Below are positions 27,441 through 36,636 of a DNA stretch of 64,000 bases, piece by piece. Origin of the DNA: CALZKI01 sp045124055 (GTDB lineage: Bacteria; Bacillota; Clostridia; Lachnospirales; Lachnospiraceae); assembly GCA_045124055.1 (NCBI GenBank), contig JBGVKZ010000038.1, positions 14,030 to 78,029 of the forward strand, written 5' to 3'. The first letter of the stretch is position 1; each line of letters starts with the position of its first letter. Made by a program: the position numbers and the translations under genes. Below the pieces are notes generated by a model that saw nothing but the letters and a program-made list of their open reading frames with translations, ran no database searches and was not told where the DNA came from.

Positions 27441-28472
27441 ATGGGAATGGATTATAAGACAGCCGGTGTAGACATTGAAGCCGGATACAAATCAGTAGAA
27501 TTGATGAAAGAATATGTAAAAGGAACAATGAGACCAGAAGTACTTGGTGGACTTGGCGGATTTTCAGGAGCTTTTTCTTTAAATGCTATCAAAAATATGG
27601 AAAACCCAATTCTTTTATCAGGAACTGATGGTTGTGGCACAAAAGTAAAACTTGCTTTTGTTATGGATAAGCATGATACGATTGGTATTGATGCCGTAGC
27701 TATGTGCGTTAACGATGTTGTATGTGCAGGTGGTGAACCATTATTTTTCTTGGATTATATTGCATGTGGTAAAAACTATCCTGAAAAAATCGCAACTATC
27801 GTAAAAGGCGTAGCAGAAGGCTGTAAAATGTCAGAAGCGGCTTTAGTAGGTGGTGAAACAGCAGAACACCCAGGACTTATGCCAGAGGACGAATACGATT
27901 TGGCAGGTTTTGCAGTAGGCGTTGTGGATGAAAAAGATTTAATTACAGGTGCAGATATTAAGGATGGAGATGTTTTAATTGGTATCGCAAGTAGTGGTGT
28001 GCATAGCAATGGATTTTCTCTTGTAAGAAAGGTGTTTGAAATTACAAAAGAAAGTCTTGATACATATTATGAAGAACTCGGTACAACTTTAGGAGAAGCT
28101 TTAATTGCTCCTACTAAGATTTATGTAAAAGCCTTAAAGAGCATCAAAAATGCAGGTGTTAAAATCAAAGGTTGTAGCCATATTACTGGTGGTGGTTTCT
28201 ATGAAAATATTCCAAGAATGCTTCCAGAAGGTATTTGTGCAGTGGTAGAAAAAGACAGTTATGAAGTATTACCTATTTTCAAATTATTGCAGAAAACAGG
28301 TAATATCGAAGATAAGATGATGTATAATACATTTAATATGGGTCTTGGTATGGTACTTGCAGTTGCAAAAGAAGATGTTGACACTGTTATGGAAGCCATT
28401 AAAGCTGCCGGTGAAACACCATATGTGGTAGGTCACTGTGAAAACGGTGAAAAAGGAGTACGCTTATGTTAA
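27441..28472 (+). CDS. purM: Phosphoribosylformylglycinamidine cyclo-ligase (AIR synthetase)
   Basis: A 343-residue PurM. The ATP-binding and catalytic motifs include LSGTDGCGTKVKLAF, CVNDVVCAGGEPLFFLDY, LVGGETAEHPG and HITGGGFYENIPR. It closes the imidazole ring of AIR. AGTAGGAG precedes the ATG. The end overlaps purN by seven bases. Confidence 0.97.
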   Translation: MGMDYKTAGVDIEAGYKSVELMKEYVKGTMRPEVLGGLGGFSGAFSLNAIKNMENPILLSGTDGCGTKVKLAFVMDKHDTIGIDAVAMCVNDVVCAGGEPLFFLDYIACGKNYPEKIATIVKGVAEGCKMSEAALVGGETAEHPGLMPEDEYDLAGFAVGVVDEKDLITGADIKDGDVLIGIASSGVHSNGFSLVRKVFEITKESLDTYYEELGTTLGEALIAPTKIYVKALKSIKNAGVKIKGCSHITGGGFYENIPRMLPEGICAVVEKDSYEVLPIFKLLQKTGNIEDKMMYNTFNMGLGMVLAVAKEDVDTVMEAIKAAGETPYVVGHCENGEKGVRLC

Positions 28473-29065
28473 GAATTCTTGCTTGTGTATCCGGTGGTGG
28501 TACAAACTTACAGGCATTAATTGACAGAATAGAAGATGGCACAATAAAGGGTGCACAGATTGTGAAAGTTATCAGCAATAACGAAGGAGTTTATGCTTTG
28601 GAAAGAGCCAAAAAGCATGGCATCGAAGGACAAGTTGTGTCCCCAAAAGCTTTTGAAAAAAGACAGGATTTTAATGATGCTTTACTTCGTGCAGTAGAGG
28701 AAGCAGAACCTGATTTAATCGTTCTTGCTGGATTTTTAGTAGTAATTCCACCAAAGATGATTGAAAAATATAGTGGAAAAATCATCAACATTCACCCATC
28801 ACTAATTCCTGCTTTTTGTGGCACAGGTTACTATGGCTTGAAAGTGCACGAAGCAGCCCTGGAACGTGGTGTGAAAGTAACAGGTGCAACCGTTCACTAT
28901 GTGGACGAAGGCACAGACACTGGTCCAATCATTTTGCAAAAAGCCGTAGAAGTATTAGAAGGCGATACTCCAAAAGTATTACAGCAAAGAGTTATGGAAC
29001 AGGCAGAATGGATTATTTTGCCAAAAGCTGTGCAAATGATTGCAGATAAACACAATGCAAAGTAA
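28466..29065 (+). CDS. purN: Phosphoribosylglycinamide formyltransferase
   Basis: A 199-residue PurN that transfers formyl from 10-formyl-THF to GAR. It has CVSGGGTNLQALID at the phosphate-binding end, the catalytic INIHPSLIPAFCG region (usual form HPSLLPSFPG), the H in GATVHYVDEGTDTGPI and the catalytic Asp in the same motif. The ATG lies inside the end of purM, indicating translational coupling. Confidence 0.97.
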   Translation: MLRILACVSGGGTNLQALIDRIEDGTIKGAQIVKVISNNEGVYALERAKKHGIEGQVVSPKAFEKRQDFNDALLRAVEEAEPDLIVLAGFLVVIPPKMIEKYSGKIINIHPSLIPAFCGTGYYGLKVHEAALERGVKVTGATVHYVDEGTDTGPIILQKAVEVLEGDTPKVLQQRVMEQAEWIILPKAVQMIADKHNAK

Positions 29066-29128
29066 AACCTTATCTACAAAGTAGCTTTGCATCTATAAAA
29101 TAAATTGAGATAGCCATTGGAGGATAAA

Positions 29129-30400
29129 ATGAAAGTTTTAATCGTAGGAAGCGGCGGTAGAGAACACGCAATCGCGACAAGTGTAGCGAAAAGCGAAAAG
29201 GTGAGCAAAATTTATTGTGCTCCGGGAAATGCAGGAATTGGGCAGATTGCAGAATGTGTTCCAATCGGTGCGATGGAATTTGATAGAATTGTTGCATTTG
29301 CAAAAGAAAAAGAAATCGATTTAACTATCGTAGGAATGGACGACCCATTGGTTGGTGGTTTAATTGACGAATTGGAAAAAGCAGGTCTTCGTGCCTTTGG
29401 TCCAAGAAAAAATGCGGCAATTTTGGAAGGAAGCAAAGCCTTTTCTAAGGATTTAATGAAAAAATACAATATTCCAACAGCAGCTTATGAGAACTTTGAG
29501 ACTCCGGAGGAAGCACTGTTATATTTGGAAACAGCAAAATATCCAATCGTTTTAAAGGCAGATGGATTAGCACTTGGTAAAGGTGTGTTGATTTGTAATA
29601 GTCACGAAGAAGCCATTGAAGGTGTGCAATCAATTATGTGTGATAAAAAATTCGGAACTGCTGGCAATAAAATGGTAGTAGAAGAATTTATGACAGGTAG
29701 AGAAGTATCGGTACTTTCTTTTGTAGATGGCAAAACTATTAAAACAATGACATCAGCTCAGGACCATAAGAGAGCAGGAGATGGCGATACTGGACTGAAT
29801 ACAGGTGGTATGGGAACTTTCTCACCAAGTCCATTCTATACAAAAGAAGTAGATGAATTTTGTAAAAAATACATTTATCAGCAGACGGTTGATGCTATGG
29901 CAAAAGAAGGTCGAGAATTTAAAGGAATTATTTTCTTTGGACTTATGTTAACTAGTGAAGGACCAAAAGTATTGGAATATAATGCAAGATTTGGTGACCC
30001 GGAAGCTCAGGTAGTATTACCAAGACTGAAAAATGATATAATTGATGTTATCAATGCTTGTATTGACGGAACTTTGGATGAAATAGATTTACAGTTTGAA
30101 GATAATGCGGCGGTATGCGTAGTATTAGCGTCTAAAGGATATCCGGTTTCTTATGAAAAAGGATTTTTAATCAAAGGACTTGATAACTTTGAAAATAAAG
30201 ATGGTTACTATTGTTTCCACGCAGGAACGAAGAAAACAGACCAAGGTTTTGTGACAAACGGCGGTAGAGTTTTGGGAATCACTGCAACCGGAAAAGATTT
30301 GCAGGAAGCAAGAAAAAATGCATATGAAGCTACAAAATGGGTAGAATTCGATAACAAGTATATGCGTAATGATATTGGAAAAGCAATAGATGAAGCCTAA
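29129..30400 (+). CDS. purD: Phosphoribosylamine-glycine ligase
   Basis: A 423-residue ATP-grasp enzyme that joins phosphoribosylamine and glycine. Motifs: VGSGGREHAIA at the N-terminus, LKADGLALGKGV, LNTGGMGTFSPSP and EYNARFGDPEAQVV. The ATG at 29129 is preceded by GGAGG at 29118-29122; reading from the earlier TTG would consume that site. purH, which often lies between purN and purD in related bacteria, is absent here. Confidence 0.97.
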   Translation: MKVLIVGSGGREHAIATSVAKSEKVSKIYCAPGNAGIGQIAECVPIGAMEFDRIVAFAKEKEIDLTIVGMDDPLVGGLIDELEKAGLRAFGPRKNAAILEGSKAFSKDLMKKYNIPTAAYENFETPEEALLYLETAKYPIVLKADGLALGKGVLICNSHEEAIEGVQSIMCDKKFGTAGNKMVVEEFMTGREVSVLSFVDGKTIKTMTSAQDHKRAGDGDTGLNTGGMGTFSPSPFYTKEVDEFCKKYIYQQTVDAMAKEGREFKGIIFFGLMLTSEGPKVLEYNARFGDPEAQVVLPRLKNDIIDVINACIDGTLDEIDLQFEDNAAVCVVLASKGYPVSYEKGFLIKGLDNFENKDGYYCFHAGTKKTDQGFVTNGGRVLGITATGKDLQEARKNAYEATKWVEFDNKYMRNDIGKAIDEA

Positions 30401-30418
30401 GGAGAAGGTTACAAGAAG

Positions 30419-31804
30419 ATGAAAAGAATTTTTAAGAAAACCTACATTGTATTGGGAATGATTTTAAGTGCGTTTATCTGGTTGCAGATGGGTACAGACA
30501 GCTTTGCATTTACCAGAACCACAGGAAGTGTTACAGGAAGCTCTGTAAAGGTAAGAGAATCTGCTTCTACGAATGCAGATGTTGTAGCAAGTGTAAAAGC
30601 AGGCGATGTAGTAGATGTAACAGATGAGGTAAGTGCAGCCGATGGCTCTGTATGGTATAAAATTGTAGTAAAAGCAAATGAATATGGATATATTCGTTCA
30701 GATTTTGTTACATTATCTAATAGTAGTCAATCTACCAATCAGACAACCACAAATCAGACGACTACACAGAATACGACGACCCAGAATACTACAACTCAGG
30801 TAGAACCTTCCGTAGTGACTCCGATGGAAGCACAAAATGGACATACAAACACCAGCAATGTAAAAGTACGTCAGCAGGCGTCTACAAGTAGTAGTGAATT
30901 AGACAGAATCAATGAAGATGTTGTTTTCAGTATTACCGGTAGTGCCACAGGTTCAGATAATAAAGTTTGGTATCAGGTTACTTACATTGATAATGGAAAA
31001 AGTATCACAGGGTTTATTCGTTCGGATTTAGTCGAAATTATGGCAGAAGAAATTCAGGAAGAAGAAACGGAACAGATAGAAGAAATTGTGGACGAAGATG
31101 TAACAGAAGATATAGATTCCAATGTTCCAGCTCCAAGCGTTGAGTATGAAGCGGTTTATACGACGGACGAAACAGGTGCTTACATCTGGTATTTATATGA
31201 CAGAACAGCAGGTCAAAGATATAAAATTGAACAGTTGTTACAGGTAGGTACAGATACCCAGACGGAATTAGAAGAATTATCTAGTGCAAACTTTGGCCTA
31301 AAAATTAGTCTTATCGTTACTATTTGTATTCTTTTGATGGGAATTGTAGCAGTTGTGTTCTATTTCCTTAAGATGCGAGATGATGATGATGAACCGGAAC
31401 CAGTTGTATATAGAAAAAGAAGTATGCCAAGTGCTTCCCAGACAGATGTAAGAAGAAATACTACGACTCAGAGAACTGTTTCTTCGGGAACTCAAAAAAC
31501 TGGAACAACAGCAACACAAAGAGTAAGTTCACAAGGCTCACAAGGTGTGAGAACGCAGAGTACTCAGGGAGCAAGAACCCAAGGAACTCAAGAGGCAAGA
31601 ACTCAAAATGCTCAAAGTGTACGACCAAAGACAAGCAACGTAACTCGTAGTCAGAATCCACAGGGTGCAGCTTCTGGAACACCGGTAGCAAGACCAAGTG
31701 TAAATCCTGAGAAACAGAAAACGTCATGGAAAGCAAAAAACTTTTTAGAAGACAATGATGAATTTGAATTCGGATTCTTGGATTTTGATGAAGATGATGA
31801 ATAA
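30419..31804 (+). CDS. Membrane protein with two SH3b domains
   Basis: A 461-residue protein with a signal peptide (residues 1-31) and two bacterial SH3 domains (about 35-100 and 140-210, each with the VKVR...W/Y pattern), separated by a Thr/Asn/Gln linker. An acidic stretch, a membrane helix (about 300-320, LIVTICILLMGIVAVVFYF) and a long low-complexity cytoplasmic tail with repeated QGxRTQ units follow. It starts 18 bases after purD. SH3b domains often bind the cell wall, so a wall-associated structural or sensing role is plausible. The purine-gene context is probably incidental. Confidence 0.82.
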   Translation: MKRIFKKTYIVLGMILSAFIWLQMGTDSFAFTRTTGSVTGSSVKVRESASTNADVVASVKAGDVVDVTDEVSAADGSVWYKIVVKANEYGYIRSDFVTLSNSSQSTNQTTTNQTTTQNTTTQNTTTQVEPSVVTPMEAQNGHTNTSNVKVRQQASTSSSELDRINEDVVFSITGSATGSDNKVWYQVTYIDNGKSITGFIRSDLVEIMAEEIQEEETEQIEEIVDEDVTEDIDSNVPAPSVEYEAVYTTDETGAYIWYLYDRTAGQRYKIEQLLQVGTDTQTELEELSSANFGLKISLIVTICILLMGIVAVVFYFLKMRDDDDEPEPVVYRKRSMPSASQTDVRRNTTTQRTVSSGTQKTGTTATQRVSSQGSQGVRTQSTQGARTQGTQEARTQNAQSVRPKTSNVTRSQNPQGAASGTPVARPSVNPEKQKTSWKAKNFLEDNDEFEFGFLDFDEDDE

Positions 31805-31810
31805 ATTACA

Positions 31811-31838
31811 AAAGACGGTGTTTTACACCGTCTTTGTT
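31811..31838 (+). terminator. Terminator before clpC
   Basis: AAAGACGGTGT / ACACCGTCTTT with a 3-nt loop, followed by GTTT. It separates the pur/SH3 transcript from clpC. Confidence 0.7.
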
Positions 31839-31863
31839 TACATTTTTTTGGAGGTATTGACTT

Positions 31864-34308
31864 ATGAAGTCGAATTACACTGAAAAAGCAAAAGTAGCAT
31901 TACAATTAGCCGAAAAAGCAGCAAGAAAGTTCCACCAAAGTTATGTGGGGACTGAACACCTGCTCATAGGACTTTTACAGGAAAATACAGCCATTGCTTC
32001 CATAATTTTGCAAGAAAATGGTGTTACTTATCCGAAAATAAAGGAAATGGTACAGGAATTGATTGCACCGGGAAATACCTCGGTTGCTGTAAAAGAAAGA
32101 GATGGTTATTCCCCAAAAGCACAGAAGGTTCTGGAAGAAGCGAAGATTCAAGCGGAACGATTTGGATATGATAAAATCGGAACAGAACATCTTTTGCTAG
32201 GCCTGATTAAAGAAGGAGACAATGTGGCAGTACGACTTTTGAACACAATGGGCGTGTCTTGCCAGAAGGTTTATGTAGATGTTTTAATTGCAATGGGAGA
32301 AGATGGGACGCTTTATAAGTCCGATTTAACTAAGCCAAAAAGTAAAGGAAAACCAAAATCGATTCTTGACCAATATAGTCGTGACTTAACAAAACTTGCC
32401 AGAGAAGGTAAATTGGACCCGGTTGTAGGCAGGGAAGATGAGATTAAAAGAGTGATACAGATTTTAAGCCGAAGAACTAAAAACAATCCTTGTCTTTTAG
32501 GTGAGCCGGGTGTTGGTAAAACCGCTATTGTGGAAGGACTTGCCAGTAAAATTGTCAAGGGCGAAGTGCCGGAAACTGTTCGTGGAAAGAGAGTCCTATC
32601 CATAGATTTATCTGCTATTTTGGCAGGAACAAAATATCGTGGTGAATTTGAAGACCGTTTGCGTAAAATTTTAGACGAAATTTTTGCTCAGGGAAATATC
32701 ATCATATTTGTAGATGAAATTCATACGATTATCGGTGCAGGTGATGCAGAGGGCGGTGTAGATGCTTCCAATATCTTGAAACCGGCTATGGCAAGAGGCG
32801 AGATTCAGATGATAGGTGCTACCACCTTGACGGAATATCGTAAATATGTAGAAAGAGACGCGGCTTTAGAAAGAAGATTGCAACCGGTTCACGTAGAAGA
32901 ACCAACCAGAGAGGAAGCGTTGGAAATCTTAAAAGGTGTTGTAAAAAAATACGAAGAACACCATAATGTGACGATTAGTGATGAGGCAGTGAGAGCGGCG
33001 GTAGATTTATCCATTCGCTATATTCACGAAAGACATTTACCGGACAAAGCCATTGATTTAATAGATGAGGCAGCAGCTTCCATCAAATTGTATTCTGACA
33101 AAGAAACTGCCAAAATGGAAGACCTCTATGAAGAAGTGAAAGCTCTAGAAAGAAGCCTGGAAGAAGCTTTGGTAAATCAAGATATGGAACAGGCAAGCAT
33201 ATTGCATACGGAGCTAAAGAAAAGTAATTTGAAATATGAAAAAACTCAGAAGGCATATCGGAAGGAAGATGCCAAGCGAGCTGTGGTGCAGGAAAGCGAT
33301 ATTGAAAGAATTGTATCTATCTGGACCAAAGTACCAGTAACAAAACTTGCTCAAAAAGAAAGTGAAAAACTTTTAAAGTTAGAAAAAATCTTGCACGAAA
33401 GAGTAATAGGGCAAGAGGAAGCAGTTGTGGCAGTATCCAAAGCAGTAAGACGAGGAAGGGTGGGATTAAAAGACCCTAATAGACCAATCGGGTCATTTTT
33501 ATTCCTTGGACCTACCGGCGTTGGAAAAACAGAATTATCTAAAGCCCTTGCGGAAGCGATGTTTGATTCAGAAGACTCTATTATTCGCGTAGATATGTCA
33601 GAATATATGGAAGGACATTCTGTTTCCAAATTGATTGGTTCGCCACCAGGATATGTAGGATTTGAAGACGGAGGTCAATTAAGCGAAAAAGTTCGGAAAA
33701 ATCCTTATTCCGTAGTTTTATTTGATGAAATAGAAAAAGCTCACCCAGATGTTTTTAACATTTTATTGCAGGTGTTAGATGATGGTCATTTGACAGACTC
33801 AAAAGGCAGAAAAATAAGCTTTAAGAACACCATTTTGATAATGACCTCTAATGTTGGTGCAAAACGTATTGTAGAGCCAAAGAATTTAGGCTTCCAAACA
33901 CAGCAAAATGATGAAAAAGATTATGAAAAAATGAAACAAAATGTTATGGAAGAAGTAAAAAGGGTATTTCGACCTGAATTTATCAACCGTATCGATGAAA
34001 TTATGGTATTCCATACCTTAAATCATCAGAATATGTTGGAAATTGTGGCCCTTCTTACTAAGAGTTTGGCAAAACGTTGTCAAGAACAATTAGATATTCA
34101 GTTATCTTTCACAAAAGCTGTTAAAGAATATCTGGTTGAAAAATATGCTGATTCCAAAATGGGTGCAAGACCTTTAAAAAGAGGAATCCAGTCAGCAATC
34201 GAAGATGCACTGGCGGAGGAAATGCTTCAGGGAAAAGTGGTTTCCGGCAATAAAGTGACTGTTACAGTCAAAAATGATAAGGTGACATTTCTTGCCAAAG
34301 AAGTATAG
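31864..34308 (+). CDS. clpC: ATP-dependent Clp protease ATP-binding subunit ClpC
   Basis: An 814-residue Hsp100 unfoldase that feeds substrates to ClpP. It has two Clp_N repeats (residues 1-150), the first AAA+ module with GEPGVGKTA and FVDEIHTI, a coiled-coil/UVR-like middle region (about 418-460), the second AAA+ module with GPTGVGKTELSKAL, and the C-terminal D2 small domain. GGAGG precedes the ATG. The usual ctsR-mcsA-mcsB genes are absent upstream and I saw no CtsR heptad repeats in the 55-base gap. radA lies downstream, as is common in Firmicutes. Confidence 0.97.
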   Translation: MKSNYTEKAKVALQLAEKAARKFHQSYVGTEHLLIGLLQENTAIASIILQENGVTYPKIKEMVQELIAPGNTSVAVKERDGYSPKAQKVLEEAKIQAERFGYDKIGTEHLLLGLIKEGDNVAVRLLNTMGVSCQKVYVDVLIAMGEDGTLYKSDLTKPKSKGKPKSILDQYSRDLTKLAREGKLDPVVGREDEIKRVIQILSRRTKNNPCLLGEPGVGKTAIVEGLASKIVKGEVPETVRGKRVLSIDLSAILAGTKYRGEFEDRLRKILDEIFAQGNIIIFVDEIHTIIGAGDAEGGVDASNILKPAMARGEIQMIGATTLTEYRKYVERDAALERRLQPVHVEEPTREEALEILKGVVKKYEEHHNVTISDEAVRAAVDLSIRYIHERHLPDKAIDLIDEAAASIKLYSDKETAKMEDLYEEVKALERSLEEALVNQDMEQASILHTELKKSNLKYEKTQKAYRKEDAKRAVVQESDIERIVSIWTKVPVTKLAQKESEKLLKLEKILHERVIGQEEAVVAVSKAVRRGRVGLKDPNRPIGSFLFLGPTGVGKTELSKALAEAMFDSEDSIIRVDMSEYMEGHSVSKLIGSPPGYVGFEDGGQLSEKVRKNPYSVVLFDEIEKAHPDVFNILLQVLDDGHLTDSKGRKISFKNTILIMTSNVGAKRIVEPKNLGFQTQQNDEKDYEKMKQNVMEEVKRVFRPEFINRIDEIMVFHTLNHQNMLEIVALLTKSLAKRCQEQLDIQLSFTKAVKEYLVEKYADSKMGARPLKRGIQSAIEDALAEEMLQGKVVSGNKVTVTVKNDKVTFLAKEV

Positions 34309-34391
34309 AAAACGACAGATTTTACTGGAAGATTTTATAAAAATATATTATACTGATAAAGAAAACATATGTTTTTTGGAGGACATAAGAT

Positions 34392-34802
34392 ATGGCAATC
34401 GTAGAACAGTTAATTCGTTCTGAAAGTAATGGTACTCTCAGTTTTGGTAATTATCAGTTACCAGAAAAAGCAAAAGTAGAAGACTTTCCTTATGAAAACG
34501 CTTCTTATAAAGTAAAAACTTTTGCAGGAATGACTAAATTGGAAAAAGATGGTGCGTTTGTATATGAATCTGTACCGGGAACAAGCGTAAATGAATTTCA
34601 TATGTGCGAAGATGGCGTGGACTTTACTGTATCCGGTAAAGAAGATGCACAGTTGACCGTAGGAGTTTTGGAAGATTCCACATACACTGTATTTGTAAAT
34701 GGCGAAAATGTTGGTGAGATGAAGACAAATATGAGTGGTAAATTGAGTATCAGTGTAGAACTGGGCGAAGGAACGGAAGTATCTGTTAAAATAACAAAAT
34801 AA
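34392..34802 (+). CDS. Conserved small protein between clpC and radA, unknown function
   Basis: A 136-residue protein with no signal peptide or membrane helix. It is predicted mostly beta (for example VGVLEDSTYTVFVNGENVGEM and KLSISVELGEGTEVSVKI). GGAGG precedes the ATG. I recall similar Lachnospiraceae proteins being labelled endosialidase, but I see no sialidase motif (Asp boxes) and consider that label unreliable. Position and own terminator suggest a separately expressed gene. Confidence 0.8.
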   Translation: MAIVEQLIRSESNGTLSFGNYQLPEKAKVEDFPYENASYKVKTFAGMTKLEKDGAFVYESVPGTSVNEFHMCEDGVDFTVSGKEDAQLTVGVLEDSTYTVFVNGENVGEMKTNMSGKLSISVELGEGTEVSVKITK

Positions 34803-34811
34803 ATATGTAGC

Positions 34812-34851
34812 AAATGCCTTTTTACTATTTTCCGAGTAGAAAGGCATTTTT
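34812..34851 (+). terminator. Terminator before radA
   Basis: AAATGCCTTT-t-TACT / AGTA-g-AAAGGCATTT with an 8-nt loop and a short T-run. Confidence 0.8.
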
Positions 34852-34877
34852 CTCTATGGATATAAAAAGGAGAATCT

Positions 34878-36254
34878 ATGGCAAAAGGAACAAATACTGT
34901 ATTTTTTTGTACGGAATGTGGTTATGAATCATCTAAGTGGTTGGGACAATGTCCCGGGTGTAAAAGCTGGAATACGTTGGTAGAAGAACCGAAGGAAAGT
35001 GCCGCAAGAAATAGAAAGGTAAAATCTCAGATAAACTTTGGAAAATCGTTGGAAAACAAACCTTTAGAGCTATGCAAGGTATCTATGGAAGAAACCAGCC
35101 GTATTTCTACCGGAATGGATGAGCTGGATAGAGTACTTGGCGGCGGAATTGTAACAGGCTCTCTTACCTTAGTAGGTGGTGACCCTGGAATTGGTAAATC
35201 CACACTGCTACTACAAGTATGCAAAAATCTTTCAGATAAAGGACAAAAAGTTTTATATGTTTCCGGCGAAGAATCGATGAAGCAGATAAAAATAAGGGGC
35301 GACCGAATTGGTCAATTTTCGGAAAATCTGTTGATTCTCTGTGAAACAAACTTGCAGGCAATCGAAGAACAAATACAGAAAGTAAGCCCTGCTGTGGTTA
35401 TAATTGATTCTATTCAGACAATGTATAATGAAGAAATCACAGCAGCTCCAGGAAGCGTTTCCCAAGTAAGAGAATCCACCGGGGTCCTTTTACAACTGGC
35501 AAAGGGAATGAATGTTTCCATTTTTGTTGTGGGGCATGTAACTAAAGAAGGAACAGTGGCAGGGCCAAGAGTGTTAGAACATATGGTGGATACGGTGCTG
35601 TATTTTGAAGGAGACAGACACGCTTCTTACCGTATTTTGCGTGGGGTGAAAAATCGATTTGGTTCTACCAATGAAATTGGTGTTTTTGAGATGCAGTCGG
35701 AAGGGCTGAAAGAAGTAGCAAATCCGTCGGAATTTATGCTAGATGGCAGACCGGAAAATGCCAGCGGCTCGGTTGTTTCCTGTTCTATGGAAGGAACTAG
35801 ACCGATTCTCTTGGAAATTCAAGCATTAGTATGCTGTTCTAATTTTGGAAATCCAAGACGTCAAGCCAATGGAACGGATTTTAATCGAGTCAACTTATTA
35901 ATGGCAGTACTGGAAAAAAGAGTAGGGCTACAAATTGCAGATTGTGATGCCTATGTCAATTTAGCAGGCGGTATCAGAATCGGTGAGCCTGCCATTGATT
36001 TAGCTATTGTAATGGCAATCGCCTCTAGCTATAAAAATCGAGCAGTTTCTGATAAAATGGTATTTGTCGGAGAAATTGGTTTGAGTGGTGAGGTTCGAAG
36101 CGTGAATATGATAGAAAGCAGAGTTCAAGAGGCAAAAAAATTAGGTTTTACTACCTGCGTTGTTCCTGCAAGTTGCCTGGAACGCGTGAAAAATATTAAG
36201 GGAATTAAAATAATTTCTGTCTCAAATGTGAAGGAAGCAATAGACCTTATTTAG
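34878..36254 (+). CDS. radA: DNA repair protein RadA (Sms)
   Basis: A 458-residue branched-DNA helicase-like ATPase of recombinational repair. An N-terminal Cys4 zinc finger (CTECGYESSKWLGQCPGC), Walker A GGDPGIGKST, the RadA-specific KNRFGSTNEIG motif and a C-terminal Lon-protease-like domain are all present. AAAGGAG precedes the ATG. disA, a frequent downstream partner, is not here; a tRNA gene on the other strand follows. Confidence 0.97.
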   Translation: MAKGTNTVFFCTECGYESSKWLGQCPGCKSWNTLVEEPKESAARNRKVKSQINFGKSLENKPLELCKVSMEETSRISTGMDELDRVLGGGIVTGSLTLVGGDPGIGKSTLLLQVCKNLSDKGQKVLYVSGEESMKQIKIRGDRIGQFSENLLILCETNLQAIEEQIQKVSPAVVIIDSIQTMYNEEITAAPGSVSQVRESTGVLLQLAKGMNVSIFVVGHVTKEGTVAGPRVLEHMVDTVLYFEGDRHASYRILRGVKNRFGSTNEIGVFEMQSEGLKEVANPSEFMLDGRPENASGSVVSCSMEGTRPILLEIQALVCCSNFGNPRRQANGTDFNRVNLLMAVLEKRVGLQIADCDAYVNLAGGIRIGEPAIDLAIVMAIASSYKNRAVSDKMVFVGEIGLSGEVRSVNMIESRVQEAKKLGFTTCVVPASCLERVKNIKGIKIISVSNVKEAIDLI

Positions 36255-36285
36255 CAGAATAAAAATAAATATAAGTATAGAAACA

Positions 36286-36316
36286 AAAAAGGAACGAAAT
36301 ACATCGTTCCTTTTTA
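36286..36316. terminator. Bidirectional terminator between radA and tRNA-Trp
   Basis: A 12-bp stem AAAAAGGAACGA / TCGTTCCTTTTT (36286-36297 and 36304-36315). The A/T arms provide a U-tract in both directions. Confidence 0.85.
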
Positions 36317-36318
36317 AG

Positions 36319-36389
36319 CAGGGGAAGAGGGGATCGAACCCCCGTTAACGGTTTTGGAGACCGCCGCACTACCGCTGTACTATTCCCCT
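36319..36389 (-). tRNA. tRNA-Trp (anticodon CCA)
   Basis: Minus-strand cloverleaf: acceptor AGGGGAA / TTCCCCT, anticodon stem with loop CTCCAAA (anticodon CCA), T-arm GGGGGTTCGATCCCC. The 3' CCA is not encoded. Confidence 0.95.
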
Positions 36390-36422
36390 ATGTAATTTAT
36401 ATTGGTAACACCAACGAATTGC

Positions 36423-36451
36423 ATTATAGCATACCTAGTCGAACTAGGCAA
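36423..36451 (-). promoter_or_regulatory. tRNA-Trp promoter
   Basis: On the minus strand TTGCCT, a 17-bp spacer and TATAAT, about 33 bases before the mature tRNA. Confidence 0.8.
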
Positions 36452-36530
36452 GTAAAAATCGAAAATTAGTAACAATGCACAAAAAAAACTGGAAATTTCC
36501 GTCAATAATGTAAAAAAGGTATGGTTGTAC

Positions 36531-36559
36531 TTGACTTAATAGGAGAAAGGACGTACAAT
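36531..36559 (+). promoter_or_regulatory. Promoter of the maltodextrin transporter operon
   Basis: TTGACT (36531-36536), a 17-bp spacer and TACAAT (36554-36559). The next 8-36 bases form a perfect palindrome listed separately. Confidence 0.8.
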
Positions 36560-36566
36560 AATAATC

Positions 36567-36595
36567 GATATGAAACGTAGTATGCGTTTCATATC
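36567..36595 (+). promoter_or_regulatory. Perfect 11-bp inverted repeat at the transcription start of the maltodextrin operon
   Basis: GATATGAAACG, seven bases, CGTTTCATATC. It begins at the expected start site, so it is either a repressor operator (half-sites GAAACG/CGTTTC resemble LacI-type half-sites but are further apart) or a stabilising 5' mRNA hairpin. Confidence 0.65.
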
Positions 36596-36636
36596 AGATG
36601 CTATCTATACTTATTAAAAAAGGAGAGGAAATTGAT

